Shown in pieces: positions 1-8,067 of a stretch of DNA of 8,385 nt. The notes under the pieces are model-generated. The model was not told where the DNA came from. It saw nothing but the letters and a program-made list of their open reading frames with translations, and did not search any database. Numbering within the stretch: the stretch's first letter is position 1; every line of letters starts with the position of its first letter. The DNA is from Burkholderiales bacterium. Its GTDB lineage: Bacteria > Pseudomonadota > Gammaproteobacteria > Burkholderiales > Burkholderiaceae_C. Made by a program: the position numbers and the translations under genes. The stretch covers positions 1-8,385 of the forward strand of contig CANJKD010000073.1 of NCBI GenBank assembly GCA_947474415.1, written 5' to 3'.

Positions 1-491
1 CTCGATGCACTGACCGCAAGCGCATGCAAATGGCCGTCGCGCATCACTTGGTGGATCCGCTCGGTGCTGACCAGCCGCGACAACAGGGCTTCAAGCGGCG
101 TGTTGTCGAGCAAGGACCGTGGTTTGGCACGATGGAAGCGGGCAATCACCCAACCGATCGACATCATCGTCAGCCAGCGCGCGCCAGTACGGATCACGCC
201 GATCGAATCGGCGCGGTACACCTGATCGGCATGGAAGTTTTCCCAGACTTCGCACAGGCGGTCGACTGCCGAATCGAAGTTGTCGGCGCGGCAGGCCAGC
301 GCCGCTGCGTTGATGGCACCAGCCGAGGTGCCGGTGATGACTGGGAACGGGTTGGCAGCATTCACTTGGCCGCAATCACGGCGAATCTGTGCGATCGCCT
401 TCAGCACACCCACCTGGTAAGCGGCTCGTGCACCCCCGCCCGTCAGGACGAGCCCGGTCGTCGGTCCAGGGCGAAGCGAGGTGGCTGTCAT
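1..491 (-). CDS. Patatin-like phospholipase, C-terminus outside window
   Basis: Seen: translation from the ATG at 491 gives 163 residues with no stop before the left edge. A glycine-rich oxyanion loop GGGAR lies at residues 18-22 and the nucleophile elbow GTSAG at 54-58, making Ser56 the catalytic serine. The helix after the elbow (AINAAALACRADNF) is typical of the family. Known: patatin-like enzymes are acyl hydrolases using a Ser-Asp dyad; the Asp, in a DGG/DGA motif, comes later in the chain and would lie beyond the window. No signal peptide is visible, so a cytoplasmic or membrane-surface lipid acyl hydrolase is likely; the substrate cannot be read from the sequence. Start choice: the reading frame is open back to 575, but the ATG at 491 sits 13 codons before the first conserved strand and is the only ATG there; no good Shine-Dalgarno precedes it. 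The gene follows the AP2-like gene by 84 bases on the same strand. Confidence 0.93.
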   Translation of the reverse strand, partial: MTATSLRPGPTTGLVLTGGGARAAYQVGVLKAIAQIRRDCGQVNAANPFPVITGTSAGAINAAALACRADNFDSAVDRLCEVWENFHADQVYRADSIGVIRTGARWLTMMSIGWVIARFHRAKPRSLLDNTPLEALLSRLVSTERIHQVMRDGHLHALAVSAS

Positions 492-575
492 TCTGGCGTT
501 ATCGGCGCAGCCGGCCACACCCTGAAGGACCGCATGGGCGATCGGCGCTGGACCCGCTGCGTCTGACCCACGCGG

Positions 576-1124
576 CTACCGCGCCGGGCCGCGCAGCTTC
601 AAGGCCTTGCGCATCGCCACGCCCGCCTTGCGCTTGGCCTTGGTGGCCGCCTCTTCATAAGCCTCTTCGGCTGCGTGGCGCAGCGTGAGGGCCTTCACCA
701 GCGCCCGGTCGTGCTTCTCGACGGTGTAGGTGTTCTCGCTTCCGATGTAGACCGAGGTGCACTTCGGCGGCTGGCCGAACTGCGGCAGCAGGACCGAGAA
801 ATTGCAGGTGCGAACCTTCGAACCCTGCCGCGACCTGACGATCGGGCCGGAGATGCCGGAGGGAAGGTCGGTCGTCTTGCTTGCGCTCGGCGCTCTCTGC
901 AGCAAGTCAGGCGCTGGCAGGTTGGCGATACGGGTCAGAAGTTCCTTCGTGGCCTTCACCAGTGCCCGATTCGCACCGCTGCCGTCCTGGCTGTGGTCCG
1001 AGAACATCTTGGTGCCGTGGTAGCGCACCTGCCAGCCGTGGGTGGACTTGGTATCGATGCGCTGGATGCCTTGCGGCACAGCGAATCGGTGGCCGCTGAA
1101 TATGGCAACGTCTCTGATTTTCAT
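576..1124 (-). CDS. Hypothetical protein with two AP2/ERF-like repeats and a basic tail
   Basis: A complete 182-residue gene; I do not recognise a named family with certainty. Seen: two segments share a layout of short beta strands followed by a helix. Segment 1 (about residues 18-68) holds GIQRID, THGWQVRYHG, a FSD strand end, then the helix starting ANRALVKATKELL. Segment 2 (about 88-158) holds SGISGPIVRSRQG, a strand CNFSVLLPQFG, then the helix HDRALVKALTLRHAAEEAY. RALVKA occurs in both helices, 87 residues apart. Residues 160-182 form a strongly basic tail with nine Lys/Arg. Known from memory: bacterial AP2-like proteins often have a first repeat with 'RID...THGWQVR' and a second starting 'SG..G'. 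Inference: a DNA-binding protein, possibly a regulator. The second repeat and the linker diverge more than usual. The start is supported by AAAGGT eight bases before the ATG. It lies 50 bases after dnaE in the same direction and could be co-transcribed with it. The first ten codons include aga and ata, rare in the neighbours. Confidence 0.72.
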   Translation of the reverse strand: MKIRDVAIFSGHRFAVPQGIQRIDTKSTHGWQVRYHGTKMFSDHSQDGSGANRALVKATKELLTRIANLPAPDLLQRAPSASKTTDLPSGISGPIVRSRQGSKVRTCNFSVLLPQFGQPPKCTSVYIGSENTYTVEKHDRALVKALTLRHAAEEAYEEAATKAKRKAGVAMRKALKLRGPAR

Positions 1125-1132
1125 GGGGATTG

Positions 1133-1138
1133 ACCTTT
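1133..1138 (-). promoter_or_regulatory. Shine-Dalgarno site of the AP2-like gene
   Basis: On the minus strand AAAGGT stands eight bases before the ATG at 1124. It is one of the clearer ribosome binding sites in the window and supports this start over the longer out-of-frame openings across the same region. Confidence 0.6.
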
Positions 1139-1174
1139 GGCCGTAAATCTGCGTACAGCCGCATCATGCCTGAC

Positions 1175-4100
1175 TCATTCGTAGACCACCACTGCACGGC
1201 CGTTGTGGGCACCGGCGCGCCAGCGGTCGAGCGCCGCGTCGGTGGGATAGAAGCGTGCCGCTTCGCCCAGGTCGAGTTCGCCGCTGGCGTTGGCGCGGTT
1301 CAGCTGCAAGCGCACCATCAGGCCCTGCGGCGCCTCGCCGTATTCGGTAGCGACGCGGCGCGCGGGGAAGTCGCGCAGCACCTCGGCCACCGGCGGTACG
1401 CTGCCGTTGACGTCGACGCGCAGGAACTTGCCGAAGCGGCAGCGCGCGGCGGCCAGGTCCCAGACCTGCGCGACGTTCAGGCGCAGGCCACCCGAGAACC
1501 GGTCGGGCTGCACCTTGCCCTGCACGATGATGAGTTCGTCGTCGCGCAACAGGTCGCGGTTCGCGTTCAGCAGGTCTTCGTTCGCAACCGCCTCGATCGC
1601 CTCGCTCTTGTCGTCGAGCTTGAAGATCGCGACCCGACCGCGCTGGCCGTTGACGATCCGCAGGTCGGTGACGATGCCGGCCAGCAGCTGCGGCTCGCGG
1701 CTGTCGAGCAGGTCGGCGATGCGACGCTTCGCGATGCGGCAGACCTCGTCGGCGCTCTGGTCGAACAGGTGGCCCGACAGGTAGAAGCCGAGCGCGGCCT
1801 TCTCCAGCATCAGCCGCTCCTTGATGCTCCACGGTTCGGCGGGCATCAGTTCGGGCTCCTGCGTGCTGGCGCCGTGGCTCATCTCTTCATCGGACCCGAA
1901 GTCGAACAGGCCGCCCTGGTCGGCATGCGCGGCCTGGCTGTCGGCCCACTCCATCGCCAGGCTGACGCTGGCGAGGGCACGTGAACGCTCCGGGTGCAGC
2001 GCGTCGAAGGCGCCGGATTTGACGAGCGCCTCGATCACCCGTTTGTTGATGCGCTGGCGATCAACGCGGGCCGTGAAGTCGAACAGGCTGCGGAACGGCC
2101 CTCCTCCGGTGCCGGAGGCGCCGCTGCCGTCGCCGTCACGCGCCTTCATGATCGCCTCGATCGCTCCCTGCCCTGTGCCCTTGATGGCGCCCAGGCCGTA
2201 CTGCACGGCCTTGTCCGACACCGGCTGGAACTGGTGCACGCCCACGTTCACATCGGGCGCCTTCACTTCGACCCCGAAACTCTTCGCGTCGATCAGCAGC
2301 ACGCGCAGCTTGTCGGTGTCGCCCATCTCGACGGTCAGGTTCGCGGCGAAGAACTCGGCCGTGCAGTGCACCTTGATCCAGGCCGTGTGATAGGCCAGCA
2401 GCGAATACGCGGCGGCGTGCGACTTGTTGAAGCCGTAGCCGGCAAACTTCTCCATCAGGTCGAAGACTTCGTCTGCCACCATCGGCGCGATGCTCTTCTT
2501 GGCCGCACCGTCGCGGAAGATCTGGCGGTGCTCGGCCATCTCTTCGGCCTTCTTCTTGCCCATCGCTCGGCGCAGCATGTCGGCGCCGCCGAGCGAGTAG
2601 CCGCCCAGCACCTGCGCGGCCTGCATCACCTGCTCTTGGTACACCATCACGCCATAGGTTTCGCCAAGCACGGTTTCGAGCAGCGGGTGCGGGTAACTGA
2701 CCTCTTCCTTGCCATGCTTGCGGGCGCAGAAGGTCGGGATGTTCTCCATCGGGCCGGGCCGGAACATCGCGTTCAGCGCGAACAGGTCTTCGATGCGCGT
2801 CGGCCGTGCGTCTTTCAACATGCGCTGCATGCCGGCGCTTTCGAACTGGAACACCGACTCGGTGCGGCCTTCCGAAAACAGCGTGTAGACACGCGGATCG
2901 TCGAGCGGCAGCCTGTCGTAGTCGAAAGTGCTGTAGTCGAAGTCCTGGGTCGCCGGCCGGCGCGCGACGATGAACTTCTTCGCGAGTTCCAGAATCGTCA
3001 GCGTCGCCAGGCCCAGAAAGTCGAACTTGACGAGGCCGATGGCCTCGACATCGTCCTTGTCGAACTGGCTCACTGCGCTGTCGCTGCCGGGCTGCATGTA
3101 GAGCGGGCAGAAGTCGGTGATCTTGCCGGGGGCGATAAGCACACCGCCGGCATGCATGCCGATGTTGCGGGTGATGCCTTCGACCCGCGCGGCGAGCAAC
3201 AGCAACTCGGCCACCTCTTCCTCGGCCGCTTCGCGCTGCTCCAGTTCGGGCGCTTCCTTGCGCGCGTAGATCAGGCCGGGTTCGGGAAGGTCCGGCGCGA
3301 CCGGCAGCTTGGCGAGCGTGACCTGCTTGCCCGGTGGCGCCGGGATCAGCTTGGCAATGGAATCGACGTGGCCATAGCCCATGCCGAGCACGCGGCCCAC
3401 GTCGCGCAGCGCGGCCTTCGCCGCCATGGTGCCGAAGGTGGCGATCTGGCTCACCGCGTCGCGCCCGTATTTCTGCTTCACGTAATCGATCACGCGGTCG
3501 CGGTTGCCCTGGCAGAAGTCGATGTCGAAGTCGGGCATCGACACGCGCTCGGGGTTCAGGAAGCGTTCGAACAGCAGGTTGTATTGAAGCGGGTCCAGGC
3601 CGGTGATGTTGAGCGAATAGGCCACCAGCGAGCCGGCACCCGAGCCCCGGCCCGGTCCGACCGGGCAGCCGTTGTTCTGCGCCCAGTTGATGAAGTCGGC
3701 CACGATCAGGAAGTAGCCGGGGAAGCCCATCTTCAGGATCGTGGCAACCTCGAAGTCAAGCCGCTCGACATAGCGCGGGCGCTGCTTCTCGCGCTCGGCC
3801 GCGTCGGGGTAGCGCTGCCGCAGCCGCACTTCCAGGCCCTCGTGCGAGGTCAGGCTGAAGTACTCGGCCATCGGCAAGGGCGTACCGTTCACCACCGGTG
3901 TCGGGAAGTCGGGCAGTTGCGGCTTGCCCAGCACCAGCGTCAGGCTGCAGCGCTTCGCGATCTCGACCGTGTTGCGAACGGCGCTCGGCAGATCGGCGAA
4001 CAGCGCCTCCATCTGCGCCTGGGTCTTGAAATACTGCTCGCGGCTGAAGCGCTTCACGCGCTTCGGGTTCGTCAGCATTTCGCCCTCGGACACACAGACG

Positions 4101-4738
4101 CGCGCCTCGTGCGCCTCGTAGTCATCAGGCGTGGCGAACTGCACTGGGTGGGTGGCCACCACCGGCAGGCCGCACGCCGCCGCCAGCGCCACGGCGGCGC
4201 GCACGTGGGCTTCGTTGCCAGCCAACCCGGCGCGTTGCAACTCGATGTAGAAGCGGTTCGGGAACAGCGCGGCGAGGCGGGTCGCGAGGCCGGTGGCGCG
4301 CGCCGTGTCGCCTGCGACCAGCGCCTGCCCGACCGCACCGTGCTCGGCGCCGGAAAGCGCGATCAGGCCCTGGCCCAGATCCTCCAGCCAGGCCCATTTG
4401 ACGCAGGCCAGGCCGCGCTGCTCGTTGTGCAGCCAGGCACGGGTCAGCAGGTCGCACAGGTGCAGATAGCCGGCGTTGTTCTGCACCAGCACCAGCAGCC
4501 GGCTCGGGCTTTTTTCGCCGCCTTCGGGCTCCAGCCAGAGCTCGGCGCCGATGAGAGGCTTGATGCCGCGCTTGCGCGCCGCACTGTAGAACTTGACCGC
4601 GCCGAACAGGTTGGCAAGGTCGGTGATCGCCAGCGCGCCCTGCCGGTCGGCGGTGGCGGCAGCCATGGCTTCGTCGATGCGCAAAGTGCCATCGACGACG
4701 GAGAATTCGGTGTGCGTGCGCAGGTGAACGTAGGACAT
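1175..4738 (-). CDS. dnaE: DNA polymerase III subunit alpha
   Basis: Replicative polymerase catalytic subunit, 1187 residues (E. coli DnaE is 1160). Seen, in order: N-terminal PHP domain (about 1-270) starting MSYVHLRTHTEF; the polymerase core with the glycine-rich GPGRGSGAGSLVAY; the catalytic aspartates in PDFDIDF, Asp403 and Asp405, and a third, Asp573, in LVKFDFLGL; a clamp-binding motif QGGLF at 941-945; an OB fold from about 1013 to 1095; and a C-terminal domain that in the family contacts tau. In the PHP motif the second metal-binding position is Arg7 (HLRTH), as in E. coli (HLRVH), so PHP proofreading is probably lost and a separate DnaQ exonuclease is expected. This is dnaE1 and not the error-prone DnaE2/ImuC, judged by the intact clamp motif and C-terminus. 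Start choice: the frame stays open to 4921, but the extra 61 codons are low-complexity, run through the 13-bp repeats and overlap trhO; family homology begins at MSYVHLR. An unusual Gly/Asp/Ser insert sits at 868-880. Confidence 0.98.
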   Translation of the reverse strand: MSYVHLRTHTEFSVVDGTLRIDEAMAAATADRQGALAITDLANLFGAVKFYSAARKRGIKPLIGAELWLEPEGGEKSPSRLLVLVQNNAGYLHLCDLLTRAWLHNEQRGLACVKWAWLEDLGQGLIALSGAEHGAVGQALVAGDTARATGLATRLAALFPNRFYIELQRAGLAGNEAHVRAAVALAAACGLPVVATHPVQFATPDDYEAHEARVCVSEGEMLTNPKRVKRFSREQYFKTQAQMEALFADLPSAVRNTVEIAKRCSLTLVLGKPQLPDFPTPVVNGTPLPMAEYFSLTSHEGLEVRLRQRYPDAAEREKQRPRYVERLDFEVATILKMGFPGYFLIVADFINWAQNNGCPVGPGRGSGAGSLVAYSLNITGLDPLQYNLLFERFLNPERVSMPDFDIDFCQGNRDRVIDYVKQKYGRDAVSQIATFGTMAAKAALRDVGRVLGMGYGHVDSIAKLIPAPPGKQVTLAKLPVAPDLPEPGLIYARKEAPELEQREAAEEEVAELLLLAARVEGITRNIGMHAGGVLIAPGKITDFCPLYMQPGSDSAVSQFDKDDVEAIGLVKFDFLGLATLTILELAKKFIVARRPATQDFDYSTFDYDRLPLDDPRVYTLFSEGRTESVFQFESAGMQRMLKDARPTRIEDLFALNAMFRPGPMENIPTFCARKHGKEEVSYPHPLLETVLGETYGVMVYQEQVMQAAQVLGGYSLGGADMLRRAMGKKKAEEMAEHRQIFRDGAAKKSIAPMVADEVFDLMEKFAGYGFNKSHAAAYSLLAYHTAWIKVHCTAEFFAANLTVEMGDTDKLRVLLIDAKSFGVEVKAPDVNVGVHQFQPVSDKAVQYGLGAIKGTGQGAIEAIMKARDGDGSGASGTGGGPFRSLFDFTARVDRQRINKRVIEALVKSGAFDALHPERSRALASVSLAMEWADSQAAHADQGGLFDFGSDEEMSHGASTQEPELMPAEPWSIKERLMLEKAALGFYLSGHLFDQSADEVCRIAKRRIADLLDSREPQLLAGIVTDLRIVNGQRGRVAIFKLDDKSEAIEAVANEDLLNANRDLLRDDELIIVQGKVQPDRFSGGLRLNVAQVWDLAAARCRFGKFLRVDVNGSVPPVAEVLRDFPARRVATEYGEAPQGLMVRLQLNRANASGELDLGEAARFYPTDAALDRWRAGAHNGRAVVVYE

Positions 4739-4745
4739 GAAGACG

Positions 4746-4762
4746 ATTGTAGGGAGCGCTCC
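4746..4762 (-). promoter_or_regulatory. Putative dnaE -10 box with adjoining palindrome
   Basis: On the minus strand TACAAT (4751-4746) ends seven bases before the dnaE ATG. A start of transcription six to eight bases below it would fall at or within a base or two of the ATG, and there is no Shine-Dalgarno, which suggests a leaderless dnaE message. No good -35 box is found 16-18 bases upstream, so the promoter would be weak or activator-dependent. A perfect 10-bp palindrome GGAGCGCTCC (4753-4762) lies one base upstream of the box, inside the -35/-10 spacer, where a repressor could act. The functional reading is inference. Confidence 0.45.
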
Positions 4763-4818
4763 GACGCCCCCGCACGCGTCCGCGGTGGCTCGCGTAGGAT
4801 GGCGGTGAGTTTGATATG

Positions 4819-4883
4819 TTTGGCCTATTCCTCTGGCCGATTCCTCTGGCCGTTTCCCTTGGTTGATCCCTCTGGCCAATCCC
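4819..4883. repeat. Five tandem copies of a degenerate 13-bp unit
   Basis: Copies lie at 4819-4831 (TTTGGCCTATTCC), 4832-4844 (TCTGGCCGATTCC), 4845-4857 (TCTGGCCGTTTCC), 4858-4870 (CTTGGTTGATCCC) and 4871-4883 (TCTGGCCAATCCC). The register is exactly 13 bp with no slips, and the consensus is TCTGGCCGATTCC. The array fills most of the space between the dnaE and trhO starts, beginning 80 bases upstream of the dnaE ATG and ending 18 bases before the trhO ATG. The unit is not a multiple of three and sits outside the well-supported coding regions, so it is more likely regulatory or a slippage product than protein-coding. Confidence 0.85.
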
Positions 4884-4901
4884 GCGCCGCACTTCCCCAC
4901 C

Positions 4902-5675
4902 ATGCCCCTGCCCGTCCTCAACGCCGCCGCCTATCGATTCGTCAGCTTGGCCGATACCGCCGTGGTGCGCGAGCGGCTGTTCGGCCACGCGCTGGCCTTG
5001 GGCCTCAAGGGCACGGTGCTGCTCGCCGACGAGGGCATCAACCTGTGCATCGCCGGGCCGACCGCTGCGGTGCGTGAATGGCTGGCGGCCTTGCAGGCCG
5101 ACACACGCTTTGCCGACCTGGCAGCAAAAGAAAGCTTCAGCGCCGATGTGCCATTCAGAAATCTGGTCGTGAAGGTCAAACGCGAGATCATCCGCATGAA
5201 CCACCCGACGATCCGCCCCGCAGCCGGCCGCGCCCCGGCGGTCGACGCGGCGACCCTGGCGCGCTGGCTCGATGCGGGCGTCGACGGCGCCGGCCGGCCC
5301 GTCGTGATGCTTGACACCCGCAATGCCTTCGAGGTCGACGCAGGCCGCTTCCGCGGCGCGCTCGACTGGCGCATCGGCAAGTTCAGCGAGTTCCCGGAGG
5401 CCTCGCTGGCGCACCGTGACGACCTGCGTGGCAAGACCGTGGTGAGCTACTGCACCGGCGGCATCCGCTGCGAGAAGGCCGCGCTGTTCATGGCCGAATC
5501 CGGTGCCGAAAACGTGCTGCAACTCGATGGCGGCATCCTGCGCTACCTTGAAGAAGTGGGTGGCCGGCACTTCGACGGAAGCTGCTTCGTGTTCGACGAG
5601 CGCGAGACGCTCGACGACGCGCTCATGCCTTCGCGAGCGCCGCCGCGAACCCATCATCCCGAGCGATCCCCTTGA
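4902..5675 (+). CDS. trhO: tRNA uridine(34) hydroxylase, rhodanese family (short form)
   Basis: A 257-residue protein. Known: TrhO (YceA) makes 5-hydroxyuridine at position 34 of certain tRNAs using oxygen, a first step toward cmo5U/mo5U wobble modifications. Seen: an N-terminal acylphosphatase-like region (about 8-95) with LKGTVLLADEGIN and the IAG turn; VKVKREII leading into a rhodanese domain (about 112-238) with MLDTRNAFEVDAGRF and the active loop CTGGIRCEKAA, catalytic Cys184 and second Cys190; and the closing LDGGILRYLEE. E. coli TrhO is about 350 residues; this one stops soon after the rhodanese domain, a short form I recall as common in Proteobacteria. Start choice: the ATG at 4902 puts the conserved YRFVSL at residue 11; an in-frame TTG at 4863 would start inside the 13-bp repeats. 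No clear Shine-Dalgarno. Probably the first gene of a unit with egtB and the hydrolase; divergent from dnaE. Confidence 0.93.
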   Translation: MPLPVLNAAAYRFVSLADTAVVRERLFGHALALGLKGTVLLADEGINLCIAGPTAAVREWLAALQADTRFADLAAKESFSADVPFRNLVVKVKREIIRMNHPTIRPAAGRAPAVDAATLARWLDAGVDGAGRPVVMLDTRNAFEVDAGRFRGALDWRIGKFSEFPEASLAHRDDLRGKTVVSYCTGGIRCEKAALFMAESGAENVLQLDGGILRYLEEVGGRHFDGSCFVFDERETLDDALMPSRAPPRTHHPERSP

Positions 5676-5698
5676 CGATTTTCAGCGTTCATCCGATC

Positions 5699-5703
5699 GG
5701 AGA
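5699..5703 (+). promoter_or_regulatory. Shine-Dalgarno site of egtB
   Basis: GGAGA stands six bases before the ATG at 5710. It decides the egtB start, because the same frame is open far upstream (to 5503) inside trhO. Confidence 0.65.
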
Positions 5704-5709
5704 ACCCCG

Positions 5710-7041
<1,332 letters not shown>

Positions 7042-7068
7042 CGCTATCCGCATGATCCAGTTCAACGC

Positions 7069-8031
7069 ATGAGCGGGTTTCGCACCGCCTCGACGGCACT
7101 GGCCTGGGCGCTGGCCGCGCTGCTGGTGGCAGCCGCGGTGGGCGTTGCGCTGAGCTGGGCGCCTGACCTGCCGCTGAGCGCGTTGCAGGCGCGCTGGGCG
7201 CCTGCGCCATCGGCCTTCATCGAGGTCGGCGGCCTGAAGGTTCACTACCGCGACGAAGGCCCGCGCGATGACCCCCTGCCCATCGTGTTGCTGCACGGCA
7301 CCTCGGCGAGTCTGCACACCTGGGAAGGCTGGTCAGCGGCGTTGCGCGGCACGCGCCGCGTCGTCAGCTTCGACATGCCCGGCTTCGGCCTGACCGGCCC
7401 GAACCCATCGGGTGACTATTCCGACCCGATGTACGTGCGCTTCGTGCTGGGGATGCTTGACGCCCTGAAGCTGCAGCGCGTCGTGCTTGGCGGCAATTCG
7501 CTCGGCGGCGCCATCGCCTGGAAAACCGCGGTCGCCGCGCCCGACCGCATCGCGCAACTGGTCTTGGTCGATGCGGCCGGCTACGCCTTCATACCGCAAC
7601 GCGTACCGCTGGGGTTCCGCATCGCGATGTCACCGGTATTGAGCGCATTGACGGGCCGTGTTCTGCCACGCAGCGCCGTCGAAGAAAGCGTTCGCAGCGT
7701 CTACGGGCACCCGGAGCGGATCACGCCTGAACTGGTGGACCGCCATATCGCGATCACGCGGCGCGAAGGGAACCGGCGCGCGCTGGGACAGCGCATGGCG
7801 CAGATCGACCGGGGCGAGAACGCCGCCGCCATCGCGACGCTCAACGTTCCGACGCTGATCCTGTGGGGCGGGCAAGATCGGCTCATCCCGCCCGAGAACG
7901 CGGCGCGATTTGGGCGCGACATCAAGGGCAGCGTGCTGGTGGTGTTCGATGACCTGGGCCACGTGCCACAGGAAGAAGACCCGCCTCGAACGGCGGCGGC
8001 CGTGCAGCGCTTTCTGGCCGCCCAACGCTGA
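7069..8031 (+). CDS. Alpha/beta hydrolase with N-terminal membrane anchor
   Basis: A 320-residue serine hydrolase. Seen: a hydrophobic segment at about residues 8-30 after a short basic start, with no obvious cleavage site, so most likely a signal anchor that puts the catalytic domain outside the inner membrane. The fold then shows HGTSAS (76-81, oxyanion loop), FDMPGFGLTG, the nucleophile elbow GNSLGG with Ser144, a helical cap (about 172-255), WGGQDRLIPP with Asp270, and DLGHVPQEEDP with His298. The Ser-Asp-His triad is complete. Known: such enzymes cleave esters, C-C bonds or epoxides; the substrate cannot be told from this sequence, and MhpC-like hydrolase or esterase are both possible. 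The start lies 27 bases after egtB without a clear Shine-Dalgarno. A six-codon frame beginning at 7052 ends in an ATGA overlap with this start, probably by chance. Likely co-transcribed with trhO and egtB; a role in ergothioneine metabolism is not shown. Confidence 0.9.
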   Translation: MSGFRTASTALAWALAALLVAAAVGVALSWAPDLPLSALQARWAPAPSAFIEVGGLKVHYRDEGPRDDPLPIVLLHGTSASLHTWEGWSAALRGTRRVVSFDMPGFGLTGPNPSGDYSDPMYVRFVLGMLDALKLQRVVLGGNSLGGAIAWKTAVAAPDRIAQLVLVDAAGYAFIPQRVPLGFRIAMSPVLSALTGRVLPRSAVEESVRSVYGHPERITPELVDRHIAITRREGNRRALGQRMAQIDRGENAAAIATLNVPTLILWGGQDRLIPPENAARFGRDIKGSVLVVFDDLGHVPQEEDPPRTAAAVQRFLAAQR

Positions 8032-8036
8032 CCGCA

Positions 8037-8056
8037 GCCGCTGGCCGGCAAGCGGC
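8037..8056. terminator. Small GC-rich hairpin between convergent genes
   Basis: GCCGCT (8037-8042) and AGCGGC (8051-8056) form a 6-bp perfect inverted repeat around an 8-base loop, within the 36 bases that separate the hydrolase stop from the DUF599 stop. Its place suits a shared terminator, but there is no T-run on either strand, so it is not a canonical intrinsic terminator. Chance occurrence in GC-rich DNA is possible. Confidence 0.3.
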
Positions 8057-8067
8057 CGCCGTGCCGA

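Noticed and set aside
24..566. A 180-codon plus-strand frame over the left edge
   Set aside because: The minus strand encodes an unmistakable patatin with GGGAR and GTSAG; the plus-strand product has no motif.
1130..1159. TTGACC followed 18 bases later by TACAGC on the plus strand, a possible antisense promoter into dnaE
   Set aside because: The -10 match is poor and no RNA or gene start follows; chance is likely.
4811..4839. TTGATA at 4811-4816 as a -35 box for trhO
   Set aside because: No acceptable -10 box lies 15-19 bases downstream; the positions fall in the GGCC part of the repeats.
4739..4921. A 61-residue N-terminal extension of DnaE starting at 4921
   Set aside because: It runs through the 13-bp repeats, overlaps the trhO start, has no family similarity, and DnaE homology begins exactly at the ATG at 4738.
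1994..5077. A 1027-codon open frame on the plus strand, antisense to dnaE and running into trhO
   Set aside because: It is the mirror of strong G/C third-position bias in dnaE. Its translation is low-complexity (rich in His, Arg, Ala, Val, Gln), shows no known motif, and ends inside the better-supported trhO in another frame.
4125..5657. A 510-codon minus-strand frame spanning trhO and the dnaE start
   Set aside because: Antisense or out of frame to two clearly recognised genes; the composition is that of a shadow frame and no motif is visible.
7052..7072. A six-codon frame (MIQFNA) whose TGA overlaps the hydrolase ATG
   Set aside because: Too short, with no ribosome binding site; ATGA overlaps of this kind occur often by chance, though translational coupling cannot be excluded.
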